Positions 10,725 through 22,550 of a stretch of 64,000 bases of DNA are shown one piece after another. The DNA comes from Ciona savignyi. Its lineage: Eukaryota > Chordata > Ascidiacea > Phlebobranchia > Cionidae. The stretch spans positions 105,495 through 169,494 of the forward strand of contig CH003037.1 in assembly GCA_000149265.1 (NCBI GenBank), written 5' to 3'. A program made the position numbers and the translations under genes. Position 1 is the stretch's first letter. Each line of letters begins with the position of its first letter. The notes under the pieces are model-generated. The model saw only the letters and a program-made list of their open reading frames with translations. It was not told where the DNA came from and ran no database searches.

Positions 10725-11016
10725 TGTCCGGCCCGATGGTCTAGCGGTTAAGTGCGTCGCCTTTCAATCGAAAGGTTGCAGGTGCGAAACTGGTCGCTAG
10801 CTAGTCGGTTGTGTCCTTGGACAAGGCACTTTACGGACATTGCCTGAACCCAGCGGACTAATGGGTTCTACCAAATTGAAGGAACGTGTCTATCATATAC
10901 AACACACTGCAATAGCTCCGGTAACCCGACCATGGGTGCGAGGTGATCTGACGATTGCCCGTGTGATAACCTCCTAGGTTTTCCCATTCACGGGGATAAA
11001 CATGAATATCCTATCC
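10725..11016 (+). mobile_element. tRNA-derived SINE, copy 1
   Basis: The head reads like a tRNA gene: A-box-like tggtctagcggttaagtg at about 10738-10755 and B-box-like ggttgcaggtgcgaaac at about 10785, the internal pol III promoter. The body contains gtgtccttggacaaggcac and ggtaacccgaccatgggtgc. A diverged second copy lies on the minus strand at 46733-46966 and shares head and body, which defines the family. The tail ends in a tatcctatcctat-like stretch. The tRNA part is degenerate, so it is not a functional tRNA gene. Confidence 0.8.
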
Positions 11017-11017
11017 T

Positions 11018-11408
11018 ATGTCGGTGTCGGCTTTCATGGAACTATTTGCTCCTGGCGCTCCGCTCTCGGACATGTCTGAAATTGTAGATGGTGTTATCAT
11101 GGATAAACTTTAAAGACATGCAATTTCTCATAACACTAAAAAAAATAAAATATCAAATTTGGAGGAAATAGACTTCCAAAACAATGAAATTAACTTCACT
11201 ACCGAAAACGGCTCAACAATGCGGATACACGCGATGCTTCCCAAAAATAAATTGAACATAGTGTCGCTGCATCCAGTCCCCAGAAAGCGAACTAATTGAA
11301 ATAATCAAAAAGTTCCAATGGGGAGAACCCAAAATAATACAGTACGGGACCCTTCGAAACTTCCCCAACATTAAGAACGGTTGGGTCAATGTTTCCATCG
11401 AAGGAGTT
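11018..11408 (+). pseudogene. LINE B-type ORF1 fragment G
   Basis: The DNA closely follows LINE B from about 53083 to 53500 (MSVSAFMELFAPGAPLS, then ENGSTMRIHAMLPKN, then FQWGEP, then NIKNGWVNVSIEG), with small deletions and frameshifts near 11106, 11150 and 11280. Both ends are abrupt: a SINE tail on the left and unrelated sequence on the right. Confidence 0.85.
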
Positions 11409-11825
11409 GTGGAGAATCAGGTTCTTCTGTGGTTGTTTTGCGTGCTTATAGCTGTAAAACTGAACCTGACCTGAATTCTCCAACTAATGAGACTCCGAAT
11501 TGACTCCGTCTCGGAAGGTTTCTGAATTGCATCTTATAAGCTGATACAGTAAAACACATACACTTTAACTGGTTGCCTGAACATGCTCGGAACCGCGCCC
11601 GAGCAGGCGATTTATTTTCGGTCTTTATTCTAAAACGCGTTTTCGATAACAATTCATGCAAAGACTTTATACACGATACATCAGCTTGCAAAACATATGG
11701 CATGGGGATTATATCCCGTTGACACGCACAGGAAGTGAGGTACAAACGGGTTTTTAGAACAGACGCACGCAGCTGCATGCAATTATGACTTACTTAAAAC
11801 GATTTAACTAAATTTAATATAATGT
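11409..11825. other. unassigned sequence
   Basis: A 110-aa minus-strand ORF lies at 11778-11446 but shows no motif I recognise and has no neighbouring support. Nothing else is apparent. Confidence 0.4.
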
Positions 11826-12284
11826 GCAACAAATATTACACAAGCCGCGAATTTGCTACATAGCTTCCTTTCCCCCCAAATTTTAAATTTTAAAAACTAT
11901 TAATCCTCTATGGGATCTATACAAATTTTGTAGGAATTCGCGGCTTTCAAATGGTGGCGCGAAAATCATTTTTCAATAAATCGAATAGGTTGGGTCTCAT
12001 CGATGGCGAAATGTGGATAATATCTGTAAAATAAACTGAACAAGGTTTTTTGTATAGGGCCTATGAAATAACTATCAGGTTATTCGCTAAGCTAAAGCAT
12101 TGGTGGTCCATGCAGAGGGCAAAAAAATCAAACCAAAGCATTATTCAGACGCAAATCACGCTATAGACAATAGACATAAAAACATACTCGTATAAAAAAT
12201 AGTCGGCGTGGAGCATCCTCGACACGCAATAACATACCCAGTAGACACAAAATACTCATATAAAATAGGCCACTCTAGACGATA
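11826..12284 (+). repeat. unclassified dispersed repeat, copy 1
   Basis: The segment is repeated at 34118-34582 in the same orientation with high identity and a few small indels. Near its left end it contains an inverted pair, aagccgcgaatt (about 11841) and aattcgcggctt (about 11934), about 80 bases apart. No coding motif and no clear flanking duplication is visible. Confidence 0.8.
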
Positions 12285-12544
12285 TTTTATTACGGATAAT
12301 AGTTTAAGCGCAACCCTAGCAATTATCTTCGATTTAGCGAAATGATCACTGAAAAATAAACGATGTTTTTTTAATTTTAGGTTCAAATATTCAATGTTAA
12401 TAATTAATACCAATGTATTTACTAAAACACCACATGTATTTTTTCCATGCGAATAAATGAAACAGTAAGCCTGCTAGAGCCTGTAACTGAACTAACTGCG
12501 CAACAAAACATTAACAATCAAAATATCAAATACGGACTGCCTGG
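12285..12544. other. unassigned sequence left of hAT remnant
   Basis: No feature supported. It could include the 3' non-coding part of the adjacent minus-strand hAT element, but I found no matching terminal repeat. Confidence 0.3.
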
Positions 12545-13406
12545 CTAATTGTCGAAGTCTGCTTTTTTGGCCAAGTCTAACAAAGTTTGGTCGATGTACT
12601 TCTTTGATTTCACCCCTGAAAATTGAGTAACAGATTGTTGTTTACGCTTTGCTTGATTCGGACGTCGAATCTTTGAACCACTAAGAAAATGTCGTACTGC
12701 CTCCTTACCGTCATAGCTGGCACAATCCTTCCCCTCTACTTTAATACGCAGCAAGTCGGTCGGTCAACGTTTGTTCTGACAAACTTGCTCTCCAATCTGT
12801 CTCAACTTGGCGCATGTGGGGAAATAGCTGTTCCAATTTGGCATTTGAAACTGGTAGGCTGAAGCATAATTCTACTAAAGAACGCGACTTGGAAAACCGA
12901 CCTCTCCATGTTTCTATGTAATCAATGGATTCAATTTTTAAGTACGTCTTCGCGTACTCTATCACAGACGAAAATTCTGCCTTTATTTCTTCGATCGCAC
13001 ATTCTGCATTTTCTAACGGTTGACGAAACTGTGTTGTCAAAAGATCAATTTCTTTATCAGCAAACGAAAATAAAACAACATTTCTCCTCTCCTTTCATCT
13101 AGGTAAGCTTTCCTGCTGCTTAACTCAGCGTGCAGCACAAAATGTGATGCATGTGTTAAAAACACATTAATACATCACACTGATCAATAAATTGTGTTTA
13201 TGTCATGATAATCACCTTTAATTCGTCGCTACACATAGCAATACTGTCTACTCTACTTGCTACTAAACTAGGGAAAATACACTTCTGTGCATTAAAGTCG
13301 CGTATGCCCAATTTTCCCACTGGTAACACAAAATTCCAAAAAGTTTAGTGGCACACCTGGGAGGGGAAATCTTAAACGGCACACACAGTTTGAGTGAGAA
13401 ACACTG
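12545..13406 (-). pseudogene. hAT transposase C-terminus and 5' terminal region
   Basis: On the minus strand, 13040-12741 then 12754-12545 encode the C-terminal dimerisation region of hAT transposases (ELCFSLPVSNAKLEQLF, SEQTLTDRL, LRIKVEG). One base shifts the frame between TDRL and RIKVEG near 12757. The catalytic core is absent, so most of the gene is deleted. The right edge at 13406 reads inward as cagtgtttctcactcaaact, followed by gtgccactaaacttttt near 13355, which is the usual look of a hAT terminal repeat. The left end was not found. Confidence 0.7.
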
Positions 13407-13423
13407 GGTTAATTAAATCAATG

Positions 13424-13920
13424 GGCGATTTGGCGTACAGCGAGCCGAATGAAACTAAAGATGAGATAATTAATGTACCTGGTATTAGTCAATGGCCTTA
13501 AAGAAAGGCGGCTAGCCCCCAAACCGGTTAGTATAAATTACCGGCGAGAGTTTTGGGCCGCCTCTAAAGTGGTAATCAGAGAAGGAGAGCAAGCCCAACC
13601 CGCCCAAGTAATGCAGCTGGAATTATTGGCCAATGCGTCACATCGTGGTGACGAACGGCTTAAAAACCAACATGGACAAATTGGTGTATCGACGTTGACA
13701 ATATAAAGAAACAGATGGTCCGACAGGAGAGGTCATCCGAAAATCATACTCACCAGTATCTACGGTCAACACGGAACCGCCCAGAAGTTCGACCCCCATA
13801 TTCCGAGCAAGCGGAAGAAATCGTAAGTGTTTCGCTTGCGGCACCTTTGCCCATATACGTTCCCAATGAAGGCGAACAAACATTATGGATGGTCAGGCTG
13901 TGGTAACTAATCCACCCGTA
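13424..13920 (+). pseudogene. G1 gag remnant with broken zinc knuckle
   Basis: A short frame starts at 13424 (MGDLAYSEPNETKDE) and is quickly interrupted. Downstream, about 13818-13872, the bases read RNRKCFACGTFAHIRSQ followed by a stop where the last Cys of a CX2CX4HX4C knuckle is expected. Identification as gag rests on this knuckle and its place just before the protease. Confidence 0.55.
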
Positions 13921-14029
13921 ACTCACCCGTAACTCGCAGAAAGAGATTTTAAATAGGCGGGAGAAAAGAATTTATATGCCTTAAAACCTTACATAGTAGC
14001 TAGCCGACAAGGACCTTCAACCGAATCGA

Positions 14030-14240
14030 TTTGTGACAATTATGGTTGGTGAAACAGTTCTTTTTATGTGTGCGCTGGTGGATGCTGGGGCCGATATAAC
14101 GTTGATGATAAAAAAATGCTTTGACAAATGCATTAAAGGCACTGGATAAAGTAACGTTCTACCAAATAGTTATCGTATGGTTGGAGCCAACGGTAATTGT
14201 TTAAATGTGGCCGGTACGACCGAGTTGTAGATAGTGCCAT
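14030..14240 (+). pseudogene. G1 retroviral-type aspartic protease remnant
   Basis: The frame around 14042-14110 reads GETVLFMCALVDAGADITLM. The catalytic D[ST]GA signature has become DAGA. The frame breaks soon after. Confidence 0.6.
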
Positions 14241-14470
14241 TCTATTTTAAATTAACCGAAATAAAAAAAAATAAAATTAAAAGAGTATTATTTTAAAACT
14301 AATTTAAATTAAATTTAAAAAATAAATAATAATTTAAAACAAGGTTAAACAAAAAAATTTACTTTAAAAAAAAAATTATTATTACAAAAATATTTACTTT
14401 AAAAAAAAAAAAAAAAAAATTATTACAAAAAAAAATGTAATAAAAAAAAATTAAAAATAAACGAAATGAA
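14241..14470. repeat. A/T-rich low-complexity tract inside G1
   Basis: About 230 bases of almost pure A and T, dominated by A-runs (for example aaaaaaaaaaaaaaaaaa near 14402), between protease and RT. Confidence 0.85.
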
Positions 14471-14770
14471 ATTAAAAAAACTGCGTAGCCTAGGCGTACC
14501 ATTTTCAGTGTTTCCCGATTTATTTTTAATGACTTCTAAGGTCATTTTATTTGTTGTTATAAAGTCAGTTTTCGTGACAGCTATGTATATGTTTTTAAGT
14601 TGTGAGATTTATTCTACTTATACTCTTATTACTTACGCCTTTATTAGAGATATATTAACACCAAATTGTAACGTATGGACAATGAACCGAAACACTGATG
14701 ATTTGCACATTGTTGTCAAAGCAATTCGAACCCCGGAGAACTGAGGTCTTCTCTTTAATTAACGACTACA

Positions 14771-15340
14771 ATGTTCCAGCAAACATGGAGGTATGTATGT
14801 GCAACTGGGAAAAAATCTGAAATGAATATCCATCCAAACAAAACTATTCCCGATATGACTGACGGTGTTCAAGAACGGCTAGAAGGTTTCACAGAAAAGT
14901 ACGGCTTACTGACTGCGAACTGCATCACCAATTGCCAGGTTAATCGTGTTAAGAAGGTAAGAATAGCAAACCTTTCCGATGAGACTGTTCAGTTGTGCAG
15001 TGGCGTGCGCATTGCGTCCTTGACTCCTGTATCGGGACAAGGAAATGCAGAATGCAACATCCCCGAAACATGGGTCCTACTTCGCAATTCAAAAACCGCA
15101 GATAAACGCACATGCTGCAAGCGGTACGCCGACGTGACTTCACCGAAGGAAATTTTATCCGTGCAAAGGAAGGAAGTTAATTACCGGATAGACACGGATG
15201 AGAACACTGGCAGGCCATTTCTGAAGGTATCAATATCTCTCACTCAGCTCTGCTATTGCGCGCATTATCAATTATTAAAGATTATTCAGCTGCCTTCTCT
15301 CCACCAGCAGATACGATCTTGGTCGTACGGACATAGTTGA
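14771..15340 (+). pseudogene. G1 protease-RT linker segment
   Basis: A 189-aa open segment containing VRIANLSDETVQLCSGVRIA, which resembles the spacer that joins protease and RT in many Ty3/gypsy polyproteins (a valine-rich strand, then a conserved 'G..IA.L.P'). The rest shows no domain. It ends at a stop before the RT block. Confidence 0.5.
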
Positions 15341-15384
15341 CGAGGTCACTAAAGTATAGTGTTATCCAATCCCCAGAAATGACG

Positions 15385-15835
15385 AAAGCTTGGACAAGAT
15401 GACTGGTTTCGCCTACTTTTCAACGTTAGATTTAAAATCTGGTTATTGGCAGATAGATACCGATGTCACTGGAAAAAAACTTCTTTCGCTAGTAGTCACA
15501 TGTGGCTATTTGAGTTTAACGTGATGCCTATGGGGGGGGGGGGAGGCTGTGCAATGCAGCAGGCAGTTTCCAACGATTGATGAGAATCGTCCTAAATGGA
15601 GTGTAATGGAGAGGTGTTTTTGGCGTACCTTGACGACATAATCGTCAATGCTCAAACCTTCCAAGATCACCTTGATAGACTTGGCGACGTACTTTTACGG
15701 ATTGTTGCCACAGGGCTAACACTAAAGCCTACAAAGTTTTCTCTGTTTCAGCAACAAGTCAACTTTTTGGGGCACATTGTGTCTGTCCAGAGAAGGCATC
15801 TCATGCGATCCTAAGAAAGTTGAAACGGTAGCCGA
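15385..15835 (+). pseudogene. G1 reverse transcriptase remnant
   Basis: RT motifs are visible in shifting frames: STLDLKSGYWQI at about 15420-15456, a G-run (about 15534-15543) where an indel breaks the frame, then VFLAYLDDIIVNA with the catalytic YLDD (15614-15652) and LKPTKFSLFQQQVNFLGHI. The N-terminal RT blocks before STLDL are poorly preserved. Confidence 0.8.
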
Positions 15836-16029
15836 ATGGCCCGTTCCACAATCAGTAAAGAAGCTAAGAGGCAATTCGTTGGACTCACTTCTTACTACCG
15901 GAAATTCGTTAAAGATATGCAGCCGTGGCTGCACCTCTTCACAAGTTAACCGAGAAAAACAAACGGTTCACTTGGAACGACGAATACACATCACAGAAAC
16001 GATGACTGACAGCATCACACATTCATTTT

Positions 16030-16445
16030 AGATGCGGATGCTTCAGACTGTGCGGTGGGCTGCGTACTAGGACAGATTATCGATAGAAAACAACAAACAC
16101 GTCGTGGCATATGGCAGTATAACATTTAGCAAAGCTGAAAGACACTACTCTACGACCCGAAAGAAGCTTTTTGGCTGTAATACAACACGCAACGAAATTA
16201 TTCCGTTGCTACTTGGTTGGTTCGAAATTTCTCCTGCAGACCGATCACGCGTCGCTTCGGTGGCTCTGGGAAGTTGAGAGAAATGTACAGACAGTGTGCG
16301 AGATGGGTAGAATACCTCTCGGAATACAACTTACCCTGCTTCACCGACCAGGCAAAAATCACGCAAACGCGGATGCGCTCAGTCGAATTTACGAAAGGGA
16401 GGGAGTTGAATGTTGTTATATTAGTAAAGTAAATGCGCCATAAAA
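16030..16445 (+). pseudogene. G1 RNase H remnant
   Basis: LDADASDCAVGCVLGQI (about 16028-16080) is the first catalytic block of Ty3/gypsy RNase H. 16171-16443 adds LLQTDHASLRWLW and the closing HRPGKNHANADALSR. A frame change separates the two near 16085-16170. Confidence 0.8.
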
Positions 16446-16579
16446 TAAGTAAGTAGCAGAGGTCGAACACGCAGAAGCCGCGGATAAATAATTTGTGCCA
16501 ACACGGGCGTGCGTAAGTAAGGTGTTCAACTGAAATTACGACAGGAAGATAGATAGATCCACCATACATAGTAAATCGA

Positions 16580-17520
16580 GATGGGCATGAGGAAAGGGCT
16601 GGAATCAGCAGCTTGCATTTACAACAAAGCAGAGAGGACGTACAGCGGAAGACATATGCGCCAGGCGCAGCAAAACGACCTCGATATAGAACGCGGAGTA
16701 AGACCAGCTTACCGAAAAGTGAAAAATCATCCACGCCTTAGACCCGACATTACTGGAGTTTATTTCTCAAGCTAACAGCTCCACCAAGAAACCATTTATA
16801 TTAAAACAAAGACACAAACTCAGCCGGAAGTAGAATTGGAACGAGTTCTTGTACCGGAAGCTTCGGTACAAGAAACCATAGCCTCCCTTTAAGCGTGCAG
16901 AAAACTACCTCCAAAGTGGCAGAACGATTTGTCCAATTAGAGAAAGTCTGTCGAAGACCACCATTCGTGCGCCACTGAAACCATCCAACGAAATGAAACC
17001 AATGCAAAAAAATCGAAATCGCCGTTTTGGGCCTTTGCCTCTGACAAGAAATGGTCATCAATACATATTGGTTGGATGTGACAAATTCACAAAATACGTG
17101 CGAGCTTGGTCGATGCGAAGTCAAACAGCAGCTGAAACCGCGAGTTTACTTTTTTCCCGCGGTAATTGCATCTTACAATGCCAGTCGCCATAAAAGTACC
17201 GGTTTATCCCCACACTACCTTTTAACTGGTCGCCCCAACCGTGAAAAAAACACATCCCATTGGGTGCAGCTGGAAGGCTTGCGCAATCGACTCTTGTTAG
17301 CGGAAGAGGTTGTAAGAGAAACTCTCCGCGAACAACGAGCTAGAATGGAGAAAACTTAGAACACAAAACAATTTGGTCCGCAAATCGAGGTCGGTGATAA
17401 GGTTGTATTAACAAATCCCGTAATTAAACAAGGAAAGTGTAGGAAGTTTAACCAACCATACAAGGGCCCTTTACACCGTGGTTAAAAAACAGGGAGACTT
17501 ACAACACAACTCTCCCATTA
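16580..17520 (+). pseudogene. G1 integrase remnant with internal deletion
   Basis: The start (RQAQQNDLDI) is typical of the region before the HHCC finger. The core begins as GPLPLTRNGHQYILVGCDKF (about 17028-17090), giving the first catalytic Asp, but after RSQTAAETA the sequence jumps to the end of the core (VIASYNASRHKSTGLSPHYL, about 17160-17220). The remaining catalytic block is deleted, roughly 120 residues by family comparison. The C-terminal GDKVVLTNPVIKQGKCRKF follows at about 17392. Confidence 0.75.
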
Positions 17521-17810
17521 GAGGACGACCATATTACACACCTGTGTTGACACACAGATAATAACCTATACAGATAGTACCAATATGCACAGCACCGATG
17601 ATGCCGATGGAAGAATCGCCACAAGCAGACCCATTAGAAATAGATAACTCCGATGTGGCAGTCGGAAATACATACAGAGGGGGGCGTCTTCGGAGGACGA
17701 CGAGAGGTCCAACTGATTACCACGATAAGGAGCACTGCCCGTCACCCCCCTCGTAAACACTCGAAACTGACACGCGAAATACCCACAGAAGTGGGTCAGA
17801 ATTTGATCGG

Positions 17811-18220
17811 GGGAGGGAGTGAGTGCAACCCGTACGGGGGCTCGTTTGTTATATATCTTTACACTTTTAAGAACACCACCTTTTTACGCCTTTTGTTTGT
17901 TCCCTTCTATTTTGCACCTTTTAATCATTTTTATGTTGTTTGCTTATTTTAACGCGCACGATTTTATATCTCTTGGGGAATTTAAGTGATTAACGTTTGA
18001 TCGTTCGTCTTTAATTAGTTTTATATTTGTTTCTTAAGATGGCGTATAACCAATTAAGACCTCTATGAACGAGTAGTACCCTCCCTCCATGAGTCATTGT
18101 TTTTAAACGAGTATTTTGCTGAGTAACAATGGTGGTGATTCCCCAATGTTTGTTTTGTTGAAAGCAGCATGTGCTAGGCTGCGCGCCGGTGTTCTCGTTT
18201 AGCTGTAAAGTTTTGTAATT
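17811..18220. other. unassigned; possible G1 3' LTR
   Basis: Sequence after the putative polypurine tract. Without the partner LTR its end cannot be placed. No other feature is seen. Confidence 0.3.
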
Positions 18221-18661
18221 GTGGAGCAGAGATTGTTTAAAAAATTTCCGACTAATTTGAACATAGTCAATTCACTATGCTCTGATGTGCCACCAGGTGC
18301 CTTAATTAAGTTAATGCAAAATAATTTCAAACTCAAATATCCATCTGAAAACTATATGTCTCTTTTACATCATATTTATTGTAGATTCACTTTGGAATGT
18401 AATAAAAACCCAACTCTTATAGATTTTACTGCACTAGGTCAAAATGTCTTAAGTAGTTCTGCATTTTTACACTTTGTTGACCAGGTTCACAACGCAGTAG
18501 ACTGTGGCAGTGTCACAACTGTTGAAACCGTTCTTTCATTTGCAGTAAAACTTTTTGTTAAGATATTGAGTTTTGCTTTTACAAAAAAGTTGTTTCAAAA
18601 ATTATCTATGCATTCCAAACAACAGCACTGCAGTTTACGGAAACATTTGAAAAAATTATAA
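18221..18661 (+). CDS. unrecognised ORF, 146 aa, convergent to the THAP/P-like transposase
   Basis: The predicted protein starts MEQRLFKKFPTNLN and has no motif I can name. Composition looks protein-like (mixed Leu, Phe, Asn, Lys, Val with regular hydrophobic spacing), and the frame is long for such AT-rich DNA. It ends about 55 bases before the end of the minus-strand transposase fragments, so the two would be tail to tail. It may be a second gene of the same transposon, a host exon or chance. No splice signal or regulatory site decides between these. Confidence 0.35.
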   Translation: MEQRLFKKFPTNLNIVNSLCSDVPPGALIKLMQNNFKLKYPSENYMSLLHHIYCRFTLECNKNPTLIDFTALGQNVLSSSAFLHFVDQVHNAVDCGSVTTVETVLSFAVKLFVKILSFAFTKKLFQKLSMHSKQQHCSLRKHLKKL

Positions 18662-18719
18662 TGTGTTGAATCGTGTTTTGTATCTTTGTTATATATATGT
18701 ATGTTTCTATTACTTGTTC

Positions 18720-21700
18720 ATTGTTTCTTTTTCTTTGGTAGAGGTTCACTGCACACACTTGTCCACGCATTTTTGACTCCATATGTAGTATTACCGCCTT
18801 TAATTTGTTTAATTACTTTTCTTTGCGTAATGTGTTGGATGCCATAAGAAACTTGTAATACATCTGGGTTTTCGGATCTTCTACCAAGTTGTCTCTGAAC
18901 AATAGGATCATACATAATAGAAACGTTATTGGAGTATACGCACAACAACTATTCACAGCTGCTATACACTCACTAAATTTCCAAAAAAAGCTTCTAAAAC
19001 ATCTTGCGTAAATGACCGCAAACAGACGTAGTCCATGGTTTGAAGTAGCCGTTTGCAAAGCTCAACCAAGTTTCTTGTTGTAAATACAATACCTGTTAGG
19101 GTAGCAGGTGCCATAAGACGTCGATGTTCCCCTACATGATTAGTCTTTACATCATCCTATTAGAGATTTCAAAACAGTGTGTTACTTCTGTTTAAACTTA
19201 AACCAGCATATATGCATATATACATAACCTTCCAACTTATTAAAGTTTTAACAAAAGTATTAAGCCAATCAAGTCTGGAATCATCGAATGTACGAATAGG
19301 ATTAGCAGTGCCACAGTTCACAATATCAAACCATCTTGAATAAATTAAATAAAATTACATATAACAGCAATATTAAATGTTTAACCATACTATTAATGCT
19401 AGAAATCATGTGCATACTTAGAAAAAAGTAAGACAAATTCAGATGTCCCTTTAGCACCATCTATTTGAGATAAGCACTGACCAACCTTCCAACTCAGAAC
19501 ATCACGCGCAAGATGTCCTTCATCTAGCAAGATTAAGTAAGACATGTAAAAAATTAACCTACCATTAGCGGTAGGTACTATATAAAGATTGAAATCACAC
19601 TATACTTTAGTATATGGATTTAAAAACATGTGGGCATCAGTAAGCTTGGTTCTGCTGAGTTTCTTGAATAGCAACTGGGTTAATACCAGGCATTGGCGAA
19701 ATATAGTTTCTACATATTCATGTTTTGTCCATAAACAGTAGTTTTTCAGTAACAAACAAATTTATTCCATTGTATTACCAACCTATATCTTTTTATTGTG
19801 GACGTAGTGGGTAATGTCATCACAGCACTTGACCTCAGGTGTTGATAAGCAGCAGGCGATCGAGAGTATAATTCTATTGCCCATCTTATTAAATCTGGGT
19901 GGTATCTCCTTCCATTTGGTGACATTCCACTTTATTTACATACGTGGCCTTACTTTTCCATTTACACCATACATTAACTGCTCACCTACTACACAGCAAT
20001 TAGGAGATCGTACAATGCATTGCATTGTTGCCACACATGTGCCATTCCATTGTAAAATGTAATGCTCTTGGCATTTTGACGTCTTTTTTTCTCCAATACC
20101 TTGACACAGTTGTAGACTTTGTGCATTACCTTAAGATTTAAACAAAGATTTATCAGTATGTACAAACGGTATCATGATGACTTCCATGGATTTTTTAAAA
20201 GTAGCAAAGCACTGAAAGCAGTTATACAAATACGTACTTAGTACAGTGTGCAATGTATCCAACTGTGGGTTACCAATGTCATACGCGCTCTGTGGTACCA
20301 CCCAGCCTGACAAACTGATGTCGTCTAGTTTAGCTTCTGAACTAAACTGAATCCTTAGAAATAAACAAACTTTATTGCTTAGGCTTTATATATACAAAGT
20401 AGGAATGCTTTTTTACCATTTCTAAGTATGGTACTGGTACCCACCTAACTTTTGGTGACAACAAGTTCACTTGCTTATATTCAGCAATAAAATAGGTTTT
20501 CCAAGAGTAAAATATCCAATTTTCTGTGTAAAATAAAAAGTATATACTGGTACCTATTAATTTAAAAATGCAACACCATACGTACATTAGACATACACTA
20601 CGATAAAAAAAAAACAAAGAACAAAAACTGATGAAATATACTCTGGTTCACTGTGACTGGTACCCTCTCAAACAGCACTCTGTTGTTTTATAATTTTATA
20701 TATATATATATAAATGCTTTAAAATTTATGTTGTAAACTGTCAACATAATATATATTACCTTTCATTAATTCTGACAATTTACTAGCTGAAACTTCCAAA
20801 TCTTTTACCGATTTATGTCTGAGCTTATCACTTAAACTTATTCGCATTTTTGGATCTTTTCTTGGTGGTCTCGAAAATGAACTCTTTTTAGGAATACATT
20901 TAAATGGTCTTGCACCGACTTTCAATACTTTTTTCTTTCCTTCATAAATTATATCACTTTCAGCAAAATGAGCTTCACAAATTGCAGCACTGAAATGCAA
21001 AATTAACTAGAGTTAAGGCATGCATGAGCCATTAGGATGTTGTATATACATATTATTTAAGTTTAAGACTGGGTCTGGTTTACACTTTGCTAATAAAATA
21101 CTTGCAAACATAACCTGACACCACAATATAGCCTGATTTATATTTAATATTTTGTCCGCTCTTTTAGACTAAACTACACACTAAACTGCTCTTCATCACC
21201 AAAGTAAAATAAAGGATCAACTCAATTTTTATACCTTGATGAAACAAGTGAATAAAGCTAGTGCAAACAAAAGTCTTTGCATCACAATTGAGATAAGATG
21301 ACATGTGGTTAAATTAATGGTATATTATGTTCTAACCCTAACTTTAATCTAAACCCAAAAATTTAAATAAAACAATTTAATTTAACAGTTAACCAATTTA
21401 ATAGTTCAGCCCAAAGTGACTTTATCCTTTCTTCTCTTATTACTTCAAGGTCCCACTACGAAAAATTGAGTTGATTCTAATAAACTGACAGTTTAATAAC
21501 TGTATACAAGTAAGCTATAGACTCACGACTCTTTATGTAATAGCTCTTTAATCCTGTCTCCCTTTTTGGAATCTCGCATACTTAATAGAAAATTAGTTAA
21601 AATTTTCCTATGTTCTTTTATTTCTTTACTCTTTGCTAGATCTGGCCTTTGCACACAAAACAGGGACCTTGGATTTTCCCACTTTGTAAGAATACGAACA

Positions 21701-21730
21701 GCCTGGAACTGAACAATTTCCAGGTGCCAT
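18720..21730 (-). pseudogene. THAP / P-element-like (THAP9-type) transposase in several exons
   Basis: Minus strand. The likely start is ATG 21730, giving MAPGNCSVPGCSYSYK, the C-x4-C opening of a THAP zinc finger; the frame then breaks. The THAP C-half lies in exon 20989-20760 (AAICEAHF, then VLKVGARPFKC), with a good acceptor (ttttgcatttcag) and donor (gaaag|gtaat). Further blocks of the P/THAP9 transposase follow: LFKKLSRTKLTDAHMFLNP (about 19670-19615), LLDEGHLARDVLSWKVGQCL (about 19535), WFDIVNCGTANPIRTFDD (about 19335), MAPATLTGIVFTT then SFTQDVLEAFFG (about 19115-18978). The last matches the family's F.QD.LE.FFG block. Several in-frame stops suggest decay. No terminal repeats found. 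Confidence 0.65.
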
Positions 21731-21799
21731 TTTCGTGAATATAAACATAAAACACCTACTTCTTTCACAGTGTGACGTTATTTTTATAAGTAATAGATC

Positions 21800-22550
21800 A
21801 TGAATTTAACAGAATAAGATTGAATGCCTGGAAAGGAAAGAAAATTTTAGATTGAAAGAACCAGATACCGCCGTATGTCGTAAAACATGCTATAGGCTTA
21901 TTATCCTAAATTTGACGAACACAATAAAATACTTTACAGGATAAACTAAAGGGCTAAAACATACGATAATATATATGTTACGGTCACGTGTTTTCCTTTT
22001 TTTGTTTATTTTGCTCTCTTGTTTAAGTTGTACGTCACATCCTGTTTTAGTGCGTGTTGCGTGGAATCCTTGAGACCTTGGGGTCATTTCATTTTATACT
22101 AGGAACTAAGTGGTGGTCTAATGGGAACCATACTAATGTTAAAAGAGGTTTTTCTGTAGTGTACGGAAAATTATTATATATTTTGGCCGGAAATTTCAGG
22201 TACGTGTGATTTGATTATATTTTGTTTCACTGACGTACCTTTTGTTAATCATTTTATTATTCTGTTTTAGTTACCGCAATACAAGGACAACTATATTTTG
22301 CGCGTATCTGATCATAAAAGGCCAGGCTCGTACTTGGCTTAAGTACGGCCGCAACAATATATTACATTTATTTCAAAACAAGCCTTGTAGTTAGCTGCTT
22401 TACAGCAGAACACACAAAAGTGTCATCTGTGCGAAAGCGCCCTAGGTCGAGGTAATCATGCGGAACGTATTCGTGACGTCAAAAAGAAACAAACAAAGAG
22501 TGAGCTATCAATGTAAGATATCTATGATATAACAATGGTTGTTCCAAAAT
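21800..22550. other. unassigned sequence between P-like remnant and U2-like array
   Basis: Only short ORFs without motifs. No repeat structure seen by eye. Confidence 0.35.

Larger units (their letters stand above)
13420..17810 (+). mobile_element. decayed Ty3/gypsy-type LTR retrotransposon (G1)
   Basis: Remnants of gag, protease, RT, RNase H and integrase appear in the Ty3/gypsy order on one strand, all with stops and frameshifts. It differs from the young element G2 at 28530-32670. A purine tract (gatcgggggagggag, about 17805-17819) may be the polypurine tract, followed by tgagtgcaacc as a possible 3' LTR start. No 5' LTR was identified, and most of the integrase core is deleted. The copy is clearly dead and much older than G2. 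Confidence 0.8.

Noticed and set aside
10725..10810. functional tRNA gene
   Set aside because: A- and B-box-like motifs are present but the cloverleaf cannot be completed, and the sequence continues into a SINE body shared with 46733-46966.
11446..11778. 110-aa minus-strand ORF as a gene
   Set aside because: No motif, no neighbour support and no second copy in the window; kept only as unassigned sequence.
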